The position numbers and the translations under genes are program-made. Under the pieces are notes generated by a model. That model ran no database searches. It was not told the origin of the DNA and saw nothing but the letters and a program-made list of their open reading frames with translations. Shown one piece after another: positions 14,595-21,543 of a DNA stretch of 26,735 bases. The DNA comes from Massiliimalia sp964370215. GTDB lineage: Bacteria; Bacillota; Clostridia; Oscillospirales; Ruminococcaceae. Each line of letters begins with the position of its first letter. Within the stretch, counting starts at the first letter, position 1. The DNA is taken from the NCBI GenBank assembly GCA_964370215.1, contig CAYJIM010000031.1, positions 1-26,735 on the forward strand. Reading direction: 5' to 3'.

Positions 14595-15938
14595 ATGAGC
14601 CAAAAGGATACCTTGCTACATGGCAGTGTTACAAAATCCCTGCTCACCTTCACTATACCTATTTTTCTTGCACTGGTATTGCAGACCATGTATGCCACGG
14701 TTGATATGTTGATCGTCAGTCGCTTTGGTACCGTCAGTGATGTGTCTGCCGTGTCCACTGGTGCACAGTTGATGAACATCGTCATCTCCTTGTGCTCTGG
14801 ACTTGCCAGTGGTGCAACGGTACTCATCGGACAATACATCGGACAACAAGCCAAAGAAAAGGTCGGCACTGTGATCGGCAATTCCCTTGTGCTCTTCACC
14901 TTATTCTCTATTGTGCTTGCTGTTGTTGCCGTTATATGTCATCAACCGCTAGTCTTTCTGCTCAATACTCCTGCGGAAGCAATCAATGAAACTGCCGCTT
15001 ACATTTTTTACAGTTCCATCGGCATTCCTATGGTATTTGCCTACAACATCATAAGTTCTATTTTCCGTGGAATCGGAAACGCAAAAGTCGCACTGCTTAC
15101 CATCGGAATCTCCTGTATCATCAACATCATTTTGGACTTTGTCTTTGTATGGGGATTGCAGATGGGTGCCGGGGGTGCCGCCATTGCCACTGTAATTTCC
15201 CAAACTATCAGTGTCATTATTTCCTTTTTGATCATGCTAAAGATTCCCATGCTAAAACTCAAAAAGCAGTGCTTTCGGCTGCAACTTGACTGTCTTAAAC
15301 GCATCTTAAACTTGGGGATTCCCATTGCTTTTCAAGGGGTGCTTGTGAGCATTTCTTTTTTGGCAATCATTGTGATCGTCAATCAATTTGGACTGATTTT
15401 TTCTGCTGCCGTGGGTGTCGTCGGTAGAATTGTTGGCTTCATCATGTTGGTCCCTTCCGCATTCGGACAGTCAGTGTCTGTATTTGCCTCTCAAAATTAC
15501 GGTGCAGGGCAACATACAAGAGCAAAACAAGGGTTAAAGTTTAGCATTGGCATCTCTTTGGCTGTCAGTGTCGTGATGGCATATGTCGCATTTTTCCACG
15601 GAGATTTTTTAATCCGCATATTTGATGATGATGCCACCATCTTACAACCTGCCCGCGACTATCTCAACGCATTTGCCATCGAAACTCTATTGGTACCGCT
15701 TCTGTTCTGCCTGAGCGGATTTTTAACAGGGTATGGCAAAACGATGTTCACCATGGTACAAAGCATCATCGGCGCAATTGCATTACGACTGCTTTTTGTC
15801 TATCTTTTCAGCTTGATTACCCCACCGTCATTATTCTTCATCGGTCTTGCAACACCCATCGCTACCTTCATTCAAATTGTTCTGTGTTACCTGTACTATC
15901 TCCACTATTTTTCCAAGCATAAATTAAAGGATACCTAA
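14595..15938 (+). CDS. MATE-family multidrug/metabolite exporter
   Basis: A 447-residue membrane protein with about twelve predicted helices in two related halves, typical of multidrug and toxin extrusion proteins that export cationic compounds using a Na+ or H+ gradient. The first half begins SLLTFTIPIFLALVLQTMYATVDMLIV and includes SGLASGATVLIGQYIGQ; the second half begins near LNLGIPIAFQGVLVSISFL. These are standard MATE features (the IP motif in helix 1, the VD motif in helix 2). ATG at 14595-14597 follows AGGAGG by nine bases; an in-frame TTG at 14589 sits too close to that site. It is a single-gene unit between a consensus promoter and a very strong terminator, divergent from the hydrogenase-GGDEF operon. 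The substrate is unknown. Confidence 0.93.
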   Translation: MSQKDTLLHGSVTKSLLTFTIPIFLALVLQTMYATVDMLIVSRFGTVSDVSAVSTGAQLMNIVISLCSGLASGATVLIGQYIGQQAKEKVGTVIGNSLVLFTLFSIVLAVVAVICHQPLVFLLNTPAEAINETAAYIFYSSIGIPMVFAYNIISSIFRGIGNAKVALLTIGISCIINIILDFVFVWGLQMGAGGAAIATVISQTISVIISFLIMLKIPMLKLKKQCFRLQLDCLKRILNLGIPIAFQGVLVSISFLAIIVIVNQFGLIFSAAVGVVGRIVGFIMLVPSAFGQSVSVFASQNYGAGQHTRAKQGLKFSIGISLAVSVVMAYVAFFHGDFLIRIFDDDATILQPARDYLNAFAIETLLVPLLFCLSGFLTGYGKTMFTMVQSIIGAIALRLLFVYLFSLITPPSLFFIGLATPIATFIQIVLCYLYYLHYFSKHKLKDT

Positions 15939-15951
15939 AAGGCATTCCACA

Positions 15952-15996
15952 ACCGCCAAAAAACGGGGAGCATGTTGCTCCCCGTTTTTTGGCGGT
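15952..15996. terminator. Very strong bidirectional terminator between MATE and XRE genes
   Basis: A perfect 21-bp inverted repeat (15952-15972 with 15976-15996) with a 3-base loop. Its middle has CGGGGAGCA followed by six T on either strand, so a G/C-rich hairpin plus U-tract forms in both directions. It lies 14 bases after the MATE stop and serves the convergent XRE gene too. Confidence 0.92.
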
Positions 15997-15998
15997 CT

Positions 15999-16030
15999 AA
16001 GCGGGTTATCACAGAAATGATACCCCGCTT
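15999..16030. terminator. Second hairpin between MATE and XRE genes
   Basis: AAGCGGGT(T)ATCA pairs with TGATACCC(C)GCTT through a 6-base loop, with single bulges on each side, and a short T-run follows on the plus strand. It comes right after the first terminator and may back up termination of either convergent transcript. Confidence 0.6.
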
Positions 16031-16061
16031 TTGTTCTCCTTCTCACACAAGGCTCTTTGTG

Positions 16062-16259
16062 TTAAGTAACATCTACAATATCGCCAATATTGCACTGTAA
16101 CACCTTACAAATACGTGTCAAAATTTCCATGGAAACGTATTCGTTCTTATTGAGCTTTGTCAATGTTGCCGGTGAAAGATTGACTAGTTTGCGGAGTTGC
16201 GGTTTCGTGATCCCCTTTTCAATGAGTAGTATCCATAGTTTTTTGTAGTCGACTGACAT
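16062..16259 (-). CDS. Small XRE-family (Cro/CI-like) DNA-binding protein
   Basis: A 65-residue protein consisting of little more than one helix-turn-helix domain. The helices near residues 18-28 (TKPQLRKLVNL) and 29-41 (SPATLTKLNKNEY) form the HTH, and the ending LQCNIGDIVDV is typical of YozG/Cro-type regulators. It should bind DNA as a dimer; no ligand domain is present. ATG at 16257-16259 has AGAGGTG seven bases upstream. It is alone in its unit, with a long leader (about 155 bases) and a 13-bp-spaced direct repeat at its promoter that could be its own operator. The target genes cannot be inferred; the divergent promoters or the flavodoxin gene nearby are only possibilities. Confidence 0.88.
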   Translation of the reverse strand: MSVDYKKLWILLIEKGITKPQLRKLVNLSPATLTKLNKNEYVSMEILTRICKVLQCNIGDIVDVT

Positions 16260-16398
16260 TTAACAGCACCTCTTTTCTGAACATCGTTGAAGCTATGCCA
16301 AAAGGATATGCGCCGTGTTGAGTTGCAATTTGCTGATACTGTGGGAAGGATCTGGTGTACAATAGGTTTGACAAAACCGCTCAAACGACCCCTGTCGT

Positions 16399-16452
16399 TC
16401 TTACAAACTTATCTTACAAATTAAGCATAGCACAATTTTTGTCGATTTGCAA
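16399..16452 (-). promoter_or_regulatory. Promoter of the XRE gene with direct repeats
   Basis: Minus strand: -35 TTGCAA (16447-16452), 17-base spacer, -10 TATGCT (16424-16429). Just downstream, TCTTACAAA (plus-strand reading) occurs twice, at 16399-16407 and 16412-16420, a 13-bp period across the predicted transcription start. Repeats in this place suit autoregulation by the XRE protein. A hairpin, AACGAC-AGGG-GTCGTT, follows in the leader. Confidence 0.55.
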
Positions 16453-16677
16453 GTTGTTTTTGTTGTTAATTTTCAAAATAAATCATTTTTAATTGATATT
16501 TTTATCATATTCAACCAGTAAAATCATATCTTTGTGAAGATATATTACCTTCATCAACTCTGTAACTCTTGTTTTTGCAAGAATATTTGATTCATAAAGG
16601 CGATTATTGAACGATTTCAAAGTACCATTGTCGTTTTTTCATCAAATGATCTCTTTACCATACTTTTTTCAAACAAT
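16453..16677. other. AT-rich intergenic region without a gene
   Basis: Together with the XRE leader (16260-16398) this makes a 467-base gene-free stretch (16260-16726). I find no supported coding region, RNA gene or promoter here. A small ATATCTT-TGTG-AAGATAT hairpin (about 16526-16543) and a CTTG/CAAG hairpin near 16570 are the only structures noticed. Confidence 0.6.
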
Positions 16678-16718
16678 AAGCTGCAAGCAGACACCCCTCA
16701 CTTGGTCGCTTGCAGCTT
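16678..16718 (-). terminator. Hairpin downstream of the flavodoxin-like gene
   Basis: A perfect 11-bp stem, AAGCTGCAAGC with its complement (16678-16688 and 16708-16718), with a 19-base loop, starting eight bases after the stop codon. The following U-tract on the minus strand is weak (TTATTGTTTG), so termination may be incomplete. Confidence 0.7.
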
Positions 16719-16726
16719 GTAATATT

Positions 16727-17119
16727 TTATAGGAGTGTTGCGGGTGCAGTGATTTCTTTACCTACTAAGTCGTAGATGTGATCAAACCCCTCTCGATCCT
16801 TTAACGTAGAGATGAGCGATGTGGGGATCAGCGTCACACGGCTTCGTTCCACCTGATTTAGAAAACTACGCACCGCCGGCGGAAATCCCCCTGCCCAAAT
16901 GGGAAAAACCAACACGATCGACCCTTGAGGGGCAATCGGTGTGTGTGTGACCGAAACTTCCTTTTTGGTTGACGACATATAGCCACCCTTCACATAATTG
17001 AGTGCACCACTCCAATTTTGATCGTCGGTAATAGCATGCGCTGCCTCTCCCTGTGCCGTAGCAATTGCTTGGGCAATCGCAGCACTTCTACCGGTTCTTG
17101 AAAAATAATAAATTTGCAT
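16727..17119 (-). CDS. Flavodoxin-like protein
   Basis: A 130-residue flavodoxin-fold protein, probably FMN-binding and acting in low-potential electron transfer or flavin-dependent reduction. The N-terminal strand and phosphate loop read IYYFSRTGRS, matching the (T/S)xTG(x)(T/S) FMN phosphate site. The flavin-contacting loop is VFPIWAGGFPPAVRSFL, as in flavodoxin_4-type proteins. It is shorter than classical flavodoxins (140-170 residues), and the end is Ala/Leu rich without further conserved motifs. ATG at 17117-17119 has AAAGGA ten bases upstream. It is a single-gene unit between tRNA terminators and the XRE gene. The partner enzyme is not evident. Confidence 0.82.
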   Translation of the reverse strand: MQIYYFSRTGRSAAIAQAIATAQGEAAHAITDDQNWSGALNYVKGGYMSSTKKEVSVTHTPIAPQGSIVLVFPIWAGGFPPAVRSFLNQVERSRVTLIPTSLISTLKDREGFDHIYDLVGKEITAPATLL

Positions 17120-17159
17120 GATGACAACATCCTTTCTTTTCGTCTCTTTCTTTCATCAG

Positions 17160-17168
17160 ATTATAGCA
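17160..17168 (-). promoter_or_regulatory. Extended -10 promoter of the flavodoxin-like gene
   Basis: Minus strand: TGC directly before a perfect TATAAT (17160-17165). No good -35 box lies 16-18 bases upstream, so an extended -10 promoter is the best reading. The start would be about 35 bases before the ATG. Confidence 0.6.
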
Positions 17169-17241
17169 TAAAAGCACTATTACAACCATCAAAAACTGTC
17201 GAATTTTATATGAACATTTCAACACAAAAATAAGCAAAACA

Positions 17242-17273
17242 AAAAATCCTTTGCATCTCTGCAAAGGATTTTT
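17242..17273. terminator. Bidirectional terminator-like hairpin
   Basis: A perfect 14-bp stem (17242-17255 with 17260-17273) with loop TCTC, containing TCCTTTGCA and bounded by A- and T-runs. It lies 60 bases beyond the tRNA operon terminator and before the flavodoxin promoter, on either strand a plausible intrinsic terminator. The 59 bases between the two hairpins hold nothing I recognise. Confidence 0.75.
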
Positions 17274-17332
17274 ATGACTACCAACCGATTAAGCTGTTGC
17301 TACGACACGAGCGCCTCATTTAAGTATAAAGA

Positions 17333-17367
17333 AAAACCTCAACACGCGAAATGCGTGTTGAGGTTTT
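17333..17367 (-). terminator. Terminator of the tRNA operon
   Basis: A perfect 15-bp stem (17333-17347 with 17353-17367), core CCTCAACACGC, loop of five, followed on the minus strand by TTTTTCTTT. It starts four bases after the 3' end of tRNA-Gly. Confidence 0.92.
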
Positions 17368-17371
17368 CGAT

Positions 17372-17445
17372 TGGAGCGGATGATGGGAATCGAACCCACA
17401 CGACCAGCTTGGGAAGCTGGAGTTCTACCACTAAACTACACCCGC
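17372..17445 (-). tRNA. tRNA-Gly (anticodon CCC)
   Basis: Cloverleaf found by eye. The acceptor stem GCGGGTG/CATCCGC has one G-U pair. The D-arm is GTTTAGTGGTAGAAC. The anticodon stem CCAGC/GCTGG encloses loop TTCCCAA (anticodon CCC, reading GGG). The T-loop is TTCGATT. The discriminator is U and CCA is encoded. 74 bases; last tRNA of the operon. Confidence 0.95.
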
Positions 17446-17454
17446 GTAGTAAAA

Positions 17455-17485
17455 GAGGTATGCAACGAGATGTCGTGCATACCTC
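17455..17485 (-). other. Hairpin between tRNA-Val and tRNA-Gly
   Basis: A perfect 10-bp stem GAGGTATGCA/TGCATACCTC, with an inner CGA-GATG-TCG hairpin. It begins two bases after the encoded CCA of tRNA-Val. No U-tract follows, so it is more likely an RNA processing or folding element than a terminator. Confidence 0.7.
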
Positions 17486-17487
17486 AC

Positions 17488-17564
17488 TGGTGAGGATGAA
17501 TGGACTTGAACCATCGACCCCCTGCATGTCAAGCAGGTACTCTAACCAGCTGAGCTACACCCTC
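17488..17564 (-). tRNA. tRNA-Val (anticodon GAC)
   Basis: The acceptor stem is GAGGGTG/CATCCTC. The D-arm is GCTCAGCTGGTTAGAGT. The anticodon stem CCTGC/GCAGG encloses loop TTGACAT (anticodon GAC, Val). The T-loop is TTCAAGT. The discriminator is A, with an encoded CCA. 77 bases. Confidence 0.95.
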
Positions 17565-17572
17565 AAATGGAC

Positions 17573-17592
17573 ACGCATAATGAATTATGCGT
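17573..17592 (-). other. Hairpin between tRNA-Leu and tRNA-Val
   Basis: ACGCATAA-TTCA-TTATGCGT (minus-strand reading) is a perfect 8-bp stem-loop directly touching the encoded CCA of tRNA-Leu (3' end at 17593). It has no U-tract. It parallels the hairpins after tRNA-Val and tRNA-Gly. Confidence 0.7.
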
Positions 17593-17679
17593 TGGTGCGA
17601 AGGATGGGACTTGAACCCACACAGGATTGCTCCCACTAGAACCTGAATCTAGCGCGTCTGCCAATTCCGCCACCCTCGC
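17593..17679 (-). tRNA. tRNA-Leu (anticodon CAG)
   Basis: The acceptor stem is GCGAGGG/CCTTCGC, with one G-U pair. The anticodon stem CTAGA/TCTAG encloses loop TTCAGGT (anticodon CAG, reading CUG). It has the long variable arm expected for Leu. The discriminator is A, with an encoded CCA. 87 bases; first tRNA after the promoter. Confidence 0.95.
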
Positions 17680-17700
17680 TCTTTAGAATGTCCGTTTAAT

Positions 17701-17729
17701 ATAATATCATACAATCAAAAATTTGTCAA
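17701..17729 (-). promoter_or_regulatory. Promoter of the tRNA operon
   Basis: Minus strand: perfect -35 TTGACA (17724-17729), 17-base spacer, -10 TATTAT (17701-17706). Only about 20 bases separate the -10 box from tRNA-Leu, as is usual for stable RNA operons. Confidence 0.85.
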
Positions 17730-17804
17730 GTACTTTTTCATTTTTTCGACAATTTTCTTTTCTATGCTACAAATACATCCAAACGACTTGTTGTTATCAC
17801 CGCA

Positions 17805-18287
17805 CTACTTATGATACTTTCCACCCGATTGAATCTGGAATCCACGGTAGATCTGTTCCAACAAAAGTACCCTTGCCAACTGATGTGGAAAGGTCATTTT
17901 CGACATAGAAAAACGCTTGCCTCGCGCCTTGATTGGTACCGCCAATCCAAAAGAGCCTCCGATGACAAAATTGATTGTACTGACACCATCTACCGTGAGC
18001 TTAGAAAGGTTGCTTGCAAACTCCTCCGACGACTCCTGTTTGCCCTCAATACAAAGAGCTACCGTGTGGCCACCGCACTTGTCGAGCTGTGTCACAATCG
18101 CCTTCCCTTCCTCTGCAATCGCCTTTTCAATCTGTGCCCCAGTCGGATTGGACGGCACTTTATATTCAGAAAGTTCCAAGATCTGCAATTTACAAAAAGC
18201 ACCCAATCGCTTTTGATACTCCGCCTGTGCCATCTGCAGATAAGATTCCTTCAATTTGCCGATACAAATTACATTTACCGTCAGCAT
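17805..18287 (-). CDS. rlmH: 23S rRNA (pseudouridine1915-N3)-methyltransferase RlmH
   Basis: Methylates pseudouridine 1915 in helix 69 of 23S rRNA on assembled 70S ribosomes, using S-adenosylmethionine. The 160-residue protein matches the family length. It shows the SPOUT knot: FVIGGSFGLA (residues 107-116) and the C-terminal block SMSKMTFPHQL...LLLEQIYRGF...YHK, which is diagnostic for RlmH. The usual position before FSMSK has GKR. ATG at 18285-18287 with AGAGGA just upstream gives the canonical start; an in-frame extension to 18326 overlaps the preceding gene and is not supported. It is the last gene of the murA-walJ-rlmH operon, 13 bases after walJ. No clear terminator follows before the tRNA promoter. 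Confidence 0.96.
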   Translation of the reverse strand: MLTVNVICIGKLKESYLQMAQAEYQKRLGAFCKLQILELSEYKVPSNPTGAQIEKAIAEEGKAIVTQLDKCGGHTVALCIEGKQESSEEFASNLSKLTVDGVSTINFVIGGSFGLAVPIKARGKRFSMSKMTFPHQLARVLLLEQIYRGFQIQSGGKYHK

Positions 18288-18300
18288 ACCGTCCTCTTCC

Positions 18301-19086
18301 TTACAACAAAATCTTGTCTTCCCCACCCAAGCGTGGTGCTATACGCAGATGATAATCCTGCGCCAACACCGCACCTGTTTCGGTCAAATGTTCCACCGCA
18401 CTGCCAAAAGCCAGTTCCGGATGGTTATTTTCTTTGCTCAAATGGGCAAGCAAAAACTGTTTGGTCCCACTATGTAGCAGACGCTTCATCTCAACCCCTG
18501 CTTCTTCATTGGACAGATGCCCAAACTTGCCGGCAATACGCTGTTTGAGAAAGTAAGGATAAGGACCTACCGAAAGCAAATTTTTTTCATAATTGCTTTC
18601 CAACACCACGGTATCACAACCACAGAGCTGTTCATGCACCGACGGCGTAATTTGCCCTAGGTCGGTACAAAAGCCAATTCGTTTGCCATTCTGTAGTCTC
18701 ACCACATACCCTTGACTTTGTACCGCATCATGATCGGTGGCAAAGGCCGTCACCTCGAGGTCACCAATGGCCATGACACGGTCAAACGACACAAGCCGAT
18801 CAGGGTCGACACACTGCTTTTCCGCCAATACCTTTGCGGTCTTTGGCGCTGTGTAGACCGGCACTTTCAATTGCCGGTCGATGCGGGCAAGCCCCTTGAT
18901 ATGATCGGTATGCTCATGGGTGATAAACATCCCCTGTACAGCCGACAACGGCAAATCAAGCGATTTGCACTGCGCTGTAAAGCTGCGAATACCCACCCCT
19001 GCGTCGATGAGCACCCCTTGCTTGGCGTCCCCGATATAATAACAGTTCCCTTGGGAGGAACTGCAAAGTACATGAATAAACGACAC
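18301..19086 (-). CDS. Metallo-beta-lactamase-fold hydrolase of the WalJ/YycJ type
   Basis: A 261-residue cytosolic MBL-fold protein with the zinc motif THEHTDH (H57, H59, D61, H62) and an N-terminus reading HVLCSSSQGNCYYI followed by LIDAG. This SSSxGN start and the overall length are typical of YycJ/WalJ, a predicted 5'-3' exonuclease or phosphodiesterase linked to cell-wall regulation and DNA repair in Bacillota. In Bacilli yycJ belongs to the walRK operon and rlmH is close by; here it is between murA and rlmH without walRK. GTG at 19084-19086 follows AGGAGG by six bases. The gap to murA is 21 bases and includes a small GCACT/AGTGC hairpin with no U-tract. Confidence 0.88.
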   Translation of the reverse strand: MSFIHVLCSSSQGNCYYIGDAKQGVLIDAGVGIRSFTAQCKSLDLPLSAVQGMFITHEHTDHIKGLARIDRQLKVPVYTAPKTAKVLAEKQCVDPDRLVSFDRVMAIGDLEVTAFATDHDAVQSQGYVVRLQNGKRIGFCTDLGQITPSVHEQLCGCDTVVLESNYEKNLLSVGPYPYFLKQRIAGKFGHLSNEEAGVEMKRLLHSGTKQFLLAHLSKENNHPELAFGSAVEHLTETGAVLAQDYHLRIAPRLGGEDKILL

Positions 19087-19107
19087 TGTTTCCTCCTAGA
19101 GTGGCAC

Positions 19108-20400
19108 TTAACAGTGCAGTTCCTCTACCTCTCCATAAGCAAGTTTGCCGGGTACTTTTTGAATATCCGCACCGACACCTCGCAATTTTTCCACAATACG
19201 GTCATATCCACGTTCCACAAAACGAACGTTGGAAATTTCCGTTGTCCCTTTTGCCGCCAATGCCGCAATGATCATTGCCGCACCTGCACGCAGATCCACT
19301 GCTGCTACCGGCGCACCAATGAAGTGATCAATGCCCTGCACCACAGCAATGCGGTCGCTGACCGACACCTGTGCACCCATACCACGCAGTTCATCGAGAT
19401 ATTTGAAACGATTGTCCCAAACCCCTTCTTTGACAATACTTGTCCCCTTTGCAAGACAGAGTACTGCGGTAATCTGTGGTTGCATATCAGTTGGGAATCC
19501 CGGATGTGGTCTTGTAGTAATGTTGGTGGCTTTCATTTCTCCGGTACGACATACACGGATGGCGTCGTCATACTCGGTCAGTTCCACGCCCATGGCACGG
19601 AGTTTGGAGCTGATGGACTCCATATGCTTGGGAATGATGTTTTTAACCAACACATCCCCACCTGCTGCTGCTGCTGCTGCCATGTAGGTACCGGCTTCAA
19701 TTTGGTCTGGAATGATGGAGTACTCCGACCCGTGCAGTTTTTCCACCCCACGAATACGGATCATATCAGTACCGGCACCCATGATGTTGGCGCCCATCGA
19801 GTTCAAAAAGTTTGCAAGGTCAACAATATGCGGTTCTTTCGCCGCATTTTCAATGATGGTTTGCCCCTTGGCTTTCACCGCCGCCAACATGACATTGATG
19901 GTACCACCTACCGTGACTTTATCAAAGTAAATCTCGGTACCAACCAAGCCGTCCGCATTCAAAATCACGTTACCGGCTTCTAGGTTATAGTTTGCACCCA
20001 AGCTCTCAAACCCCCGCAAATGCAGATCGATGGGGCGTACGCCAAAGTTGCAACCACCCGGCAATGGGACTTCTGCTTTGTTGAAGCGCGCAAGCAATGC
20101 CCCTAAAAAATAATAGGACGCACGCATAGTATGCGCCAATTCACGCGATACTTCAAAGGTATCAACAGTCGAAGTATCGATGCGCAATGTCGTTTCATCC
20201 ACACGGGTAATCTTCGCCCCGATCCCTTCCAATATCATTACCATATATTTTACATCACTAATATTCGGCACATTTTCAATGACACATACATCTTCTGCCA
20301 ATACCGTTGCTGTCAAAATTGCCACTACAGCATTTTTCGCTCCGCTTACCACAATTTCCCCTTGGAGCGGTTGACCGCCGACTACCACATATTTATCCAA
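19108..20400 (-). CDS. murA: UDP-N-acetylglucosamine 1-carboxyvinyltransferase
   Basis: Catalyses the first committed step of peptidoglycan synthesis, transfer of enolpyruvate from PEP to UDP-GlcNAc; the target of fosfomycin. The 430-residue protein has the conserved substrate-binding K22-N23 pair (SGAKNAV). It has the catalytic loop LPGGCNFGVRP, with the PEP-binding cysteine at C117. Asp at that place would give fosfomycin resistance, so this version should be sensitive. It also has RPIDLHLRG and the C-terminal DLRAGAAMIIAALAA block. The start appears to be TTG at 20398-20400: GGGGAGAG lies about seven bases upstream and MDKYVVVGGQPL is the normal N-terminus. It is the first gene of the operon with walJ and rlmH, joining cell-wall and ribosome maintenance functions. 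Confidence 0.96.
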   Translation of the reverse strand: MDKYVVVGGQPLQGEIVVSGAKNAVVAILTATVLAEDVCVIENVPNISDVKYMVMILEGIGAKITRVDETTLRIDTSTVDTFEVSRELAHTMRASYYFLGALLARFNKAEVPLPGGCNFGVRPIDLHLRGFESLGANYNLEAGNVILNADGLVGTEIYFDKVTVGGTINVMLAAVKAKGQTIIENAAKEPHIVDLANFLNSMGANIMGAGTDMIRIRGVEKLHGSEYSIIPDQIEAGTYMAAAAAAGGDVLVKNIIPKHMESISSKLRAMGVELTEYDDAIRVCRTGEMKATNITTRPHPGFPTDMQPQITAVLCLAKGTSIVKEGVWDNRFKYLDELRGMGAQVSVSDRIAVVQGIDHFIGAPVAAVDLRAGAAMIIAALAAKGTTEISNVRFVERGYDRIVEKLRGVGADIQKVPGKLAYGEVEELHC

Positions 20401-20476
20401 AATGTTTCTCTCCCCATCTTATCAGACCTATATTGATTATCATGTGCACCACATGCCAAAAGATACGAGATCTACT

Positions 20477-20483
20477 ACCTCCT
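20477..20483 (-). promoter_or_regulatory. Ribosome-binding-site-like AGGAGGT in the murA leader
   Basis: A perfect AGGAGGT lies about 77 bases upstream of the murA start, but no ATG, GTG or TTG stands 5-12 bases after it. The nearest ATG opens only a four-codon frame (MWCT) some 25 bases on. It may be an unused site, a ribosome standby site or a regulatory feature. The rest of the murA leader shows no clear structure. Confidence 0.3.
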
Positions 20484-20562
20484 ATTTTTTCACAAATCGC
20501 TTTCCAAATAAAACTGAAAACAGGTGCTTTGTAAGTTGTTTTAAGTATAGTTACGATTTCAT

Positions 20563-20571
20563 ATTATACCA
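20563..20571 (-). promoter_or_regulatory. Extended -10 promoter of the murA operon
   Basis: Minus strand: TGG directly before a perfect TATAAT (20563-20568). The -35 region is poor. It gives a leader of about 155 bases before the TTG start of murA. The region 20401-20745 (345 bases) thus holds this promoter and leader, an AT-rich stretch, and the divergent promoter of the amidohydrolase gene. Confidence 0.65.
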
Positions 20572-20663
20572 TAAGTTGAATGAAAAGAAAAGAGCATTTT
20601 TATAAAAAAACTGAATTTTTTTCCCCTTTTCCCTTTCTCTCTCAACAAACCGCCTGCAGTCGA

Positions 20664-20692
20664 TTGACAAATATCGTCCCCTGCGTTATCAT
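20664..20692 (+). promoter_or_regulatory. Promoter of the amidohydrolase-mnmA operon
   Basis: Perfect -35 TTGACA (20664-20669), 17-base spacer, -10 TATCAT (20687-20692). The -10 box is part of a 10-bp palindrome TATCATGATA (20687-20696), and ATCAT/ATGAT repeats continue to about 20707, suggesting a possible operator. Confidence 0.75.
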
Positions 20693-20745
20693 GATAGTGA
20701 TATGATACGTTTATCGTCTTTTTTATATTGGAGGTTTATTTTCCT

Positions 20746-21543
20746 ATGATCATCGATTTCCACTCCCATATCTATCCTGAAAAAATCGCTGATCGCGGTG
20801 TCCGTGCCGTACTCGATTTTTATGAGTTTGAGCATAACCACGACGGATTCGGCACCCTTTCACATCTCAAACAAAGCTGTGCGTCAGCCGGTGTCACCCA
20901 CCGCGTGCTACTCGGGGTCTCTACCAAAGAGGATAAAGTAGTCTCCATCAATCGCTTTGTCGCCTCCTGTCTAGACGATACTACTTTCGGGTTTGGCTGT
21001 ATGCACCCCGACTTTGTCGATCCGATTGCCGAGCTGGAACAATTCGCTTCACTGGGATTGATTGGGGTCAAACTGCATGCCGATATGCAGGCCTGTGACA
21101 TTGACGACAAGCGCCTCTACCCCATTTACGATTACGCCGCACAAACCGGTATGCCGGTCTACCACCACATGGGAGACCCGACAAGACTGTATTCCAGTCC
21201 AAAAAAACTGGCCAATGTGTTGGACGACTTTCCAACGCTGACCGTCATCGGTGCCCACTTTGGCGGTTATGCTCGATGGGATGAAGCGATGGACTATCTC
21301 TGTGGTCGAAAAGTGTATTTTGACACCTCCAGTTCCATCGCCCATGCCGATGTCGCTCTGTTCAAAAAAATCATCGACAAACACGGCACACATCAATTTT
21401 TATTTGGCACTGATTATCCAGTGACCAACCACACCGATGAATTGAAACAATTCGCAAAACTTTCGTTATCATCGGCACAGCAACAAGCAATTTTATATGA
21501 AAACGGTGCCGCACTATTGCGTCGCCTAGGAGTAAAGTTATGA
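20746..21543 (+). CDS. Amidohydrolase family (TIM-barrel metal-dependent hydrolase)
   Basis: A 265-residue member of the amidohydrolase_2 (ACMSD-like) group: metal-dependent hydrolases or decarboxylases with a TIM barrel. Conserved metal-site features are visible in order: DFHSH (H6, H8) after strand 1, GVKLH near residue 110, VYHHMGDP (H on strand 5), VIGAHFGG (H on strand 6) and FGTDYP, whose Asp lies after strand 8. The substrate is not recognisable. ATG at 20746-20748 begins the typical MIIDFHSH start; GGAGG is 11 bases upstream, a rather long spacing. An in-frame TTG at 20728 overlaps that site and is rejected. Its stop overlaps the mnmA start (ATGA), so the two are translationally coupled, although no functional link with tRNA thiolation is known to me. 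Confidence 0.88.
   Translation: MIIDFHSHIYPEKIADRGVRAVLDFYEFEHNHDGFGTLSHLKQSCASAGVTHRVLLGVSTKEDKVVSINRFVASCLDDTTFGFGCMHPDFVDPIAELEQFASLGLIGVKLHADMQACDIDDKRLYPIYDYAAQTGMPVYHHMGDPTRLYSSPKKLANVLDDFPTLTVIGAHFGGYARWDEAMDYLCGRKVYFDTSSSIAHADVALFKKIIDKHGTHQFLFGTDYPVTNHTDELKQFAKLSLSSAQQQAILYENGAALLRRLGVKL

Noticed and set aside
17274..17332. Possible tRNA remnant or small RNA between two hairpins
   Set aside because: A short D-arm-like stretch is visible, but no cloverleaf can be drawn and no promoter precedes it.
18712..19983. 423-codon open frame on the plus strand
   Set aside because: It lies opposite walJ and murA, both clear families with intact motifs; its translation is rich in His, Cys and Phe with no recognisable domain.
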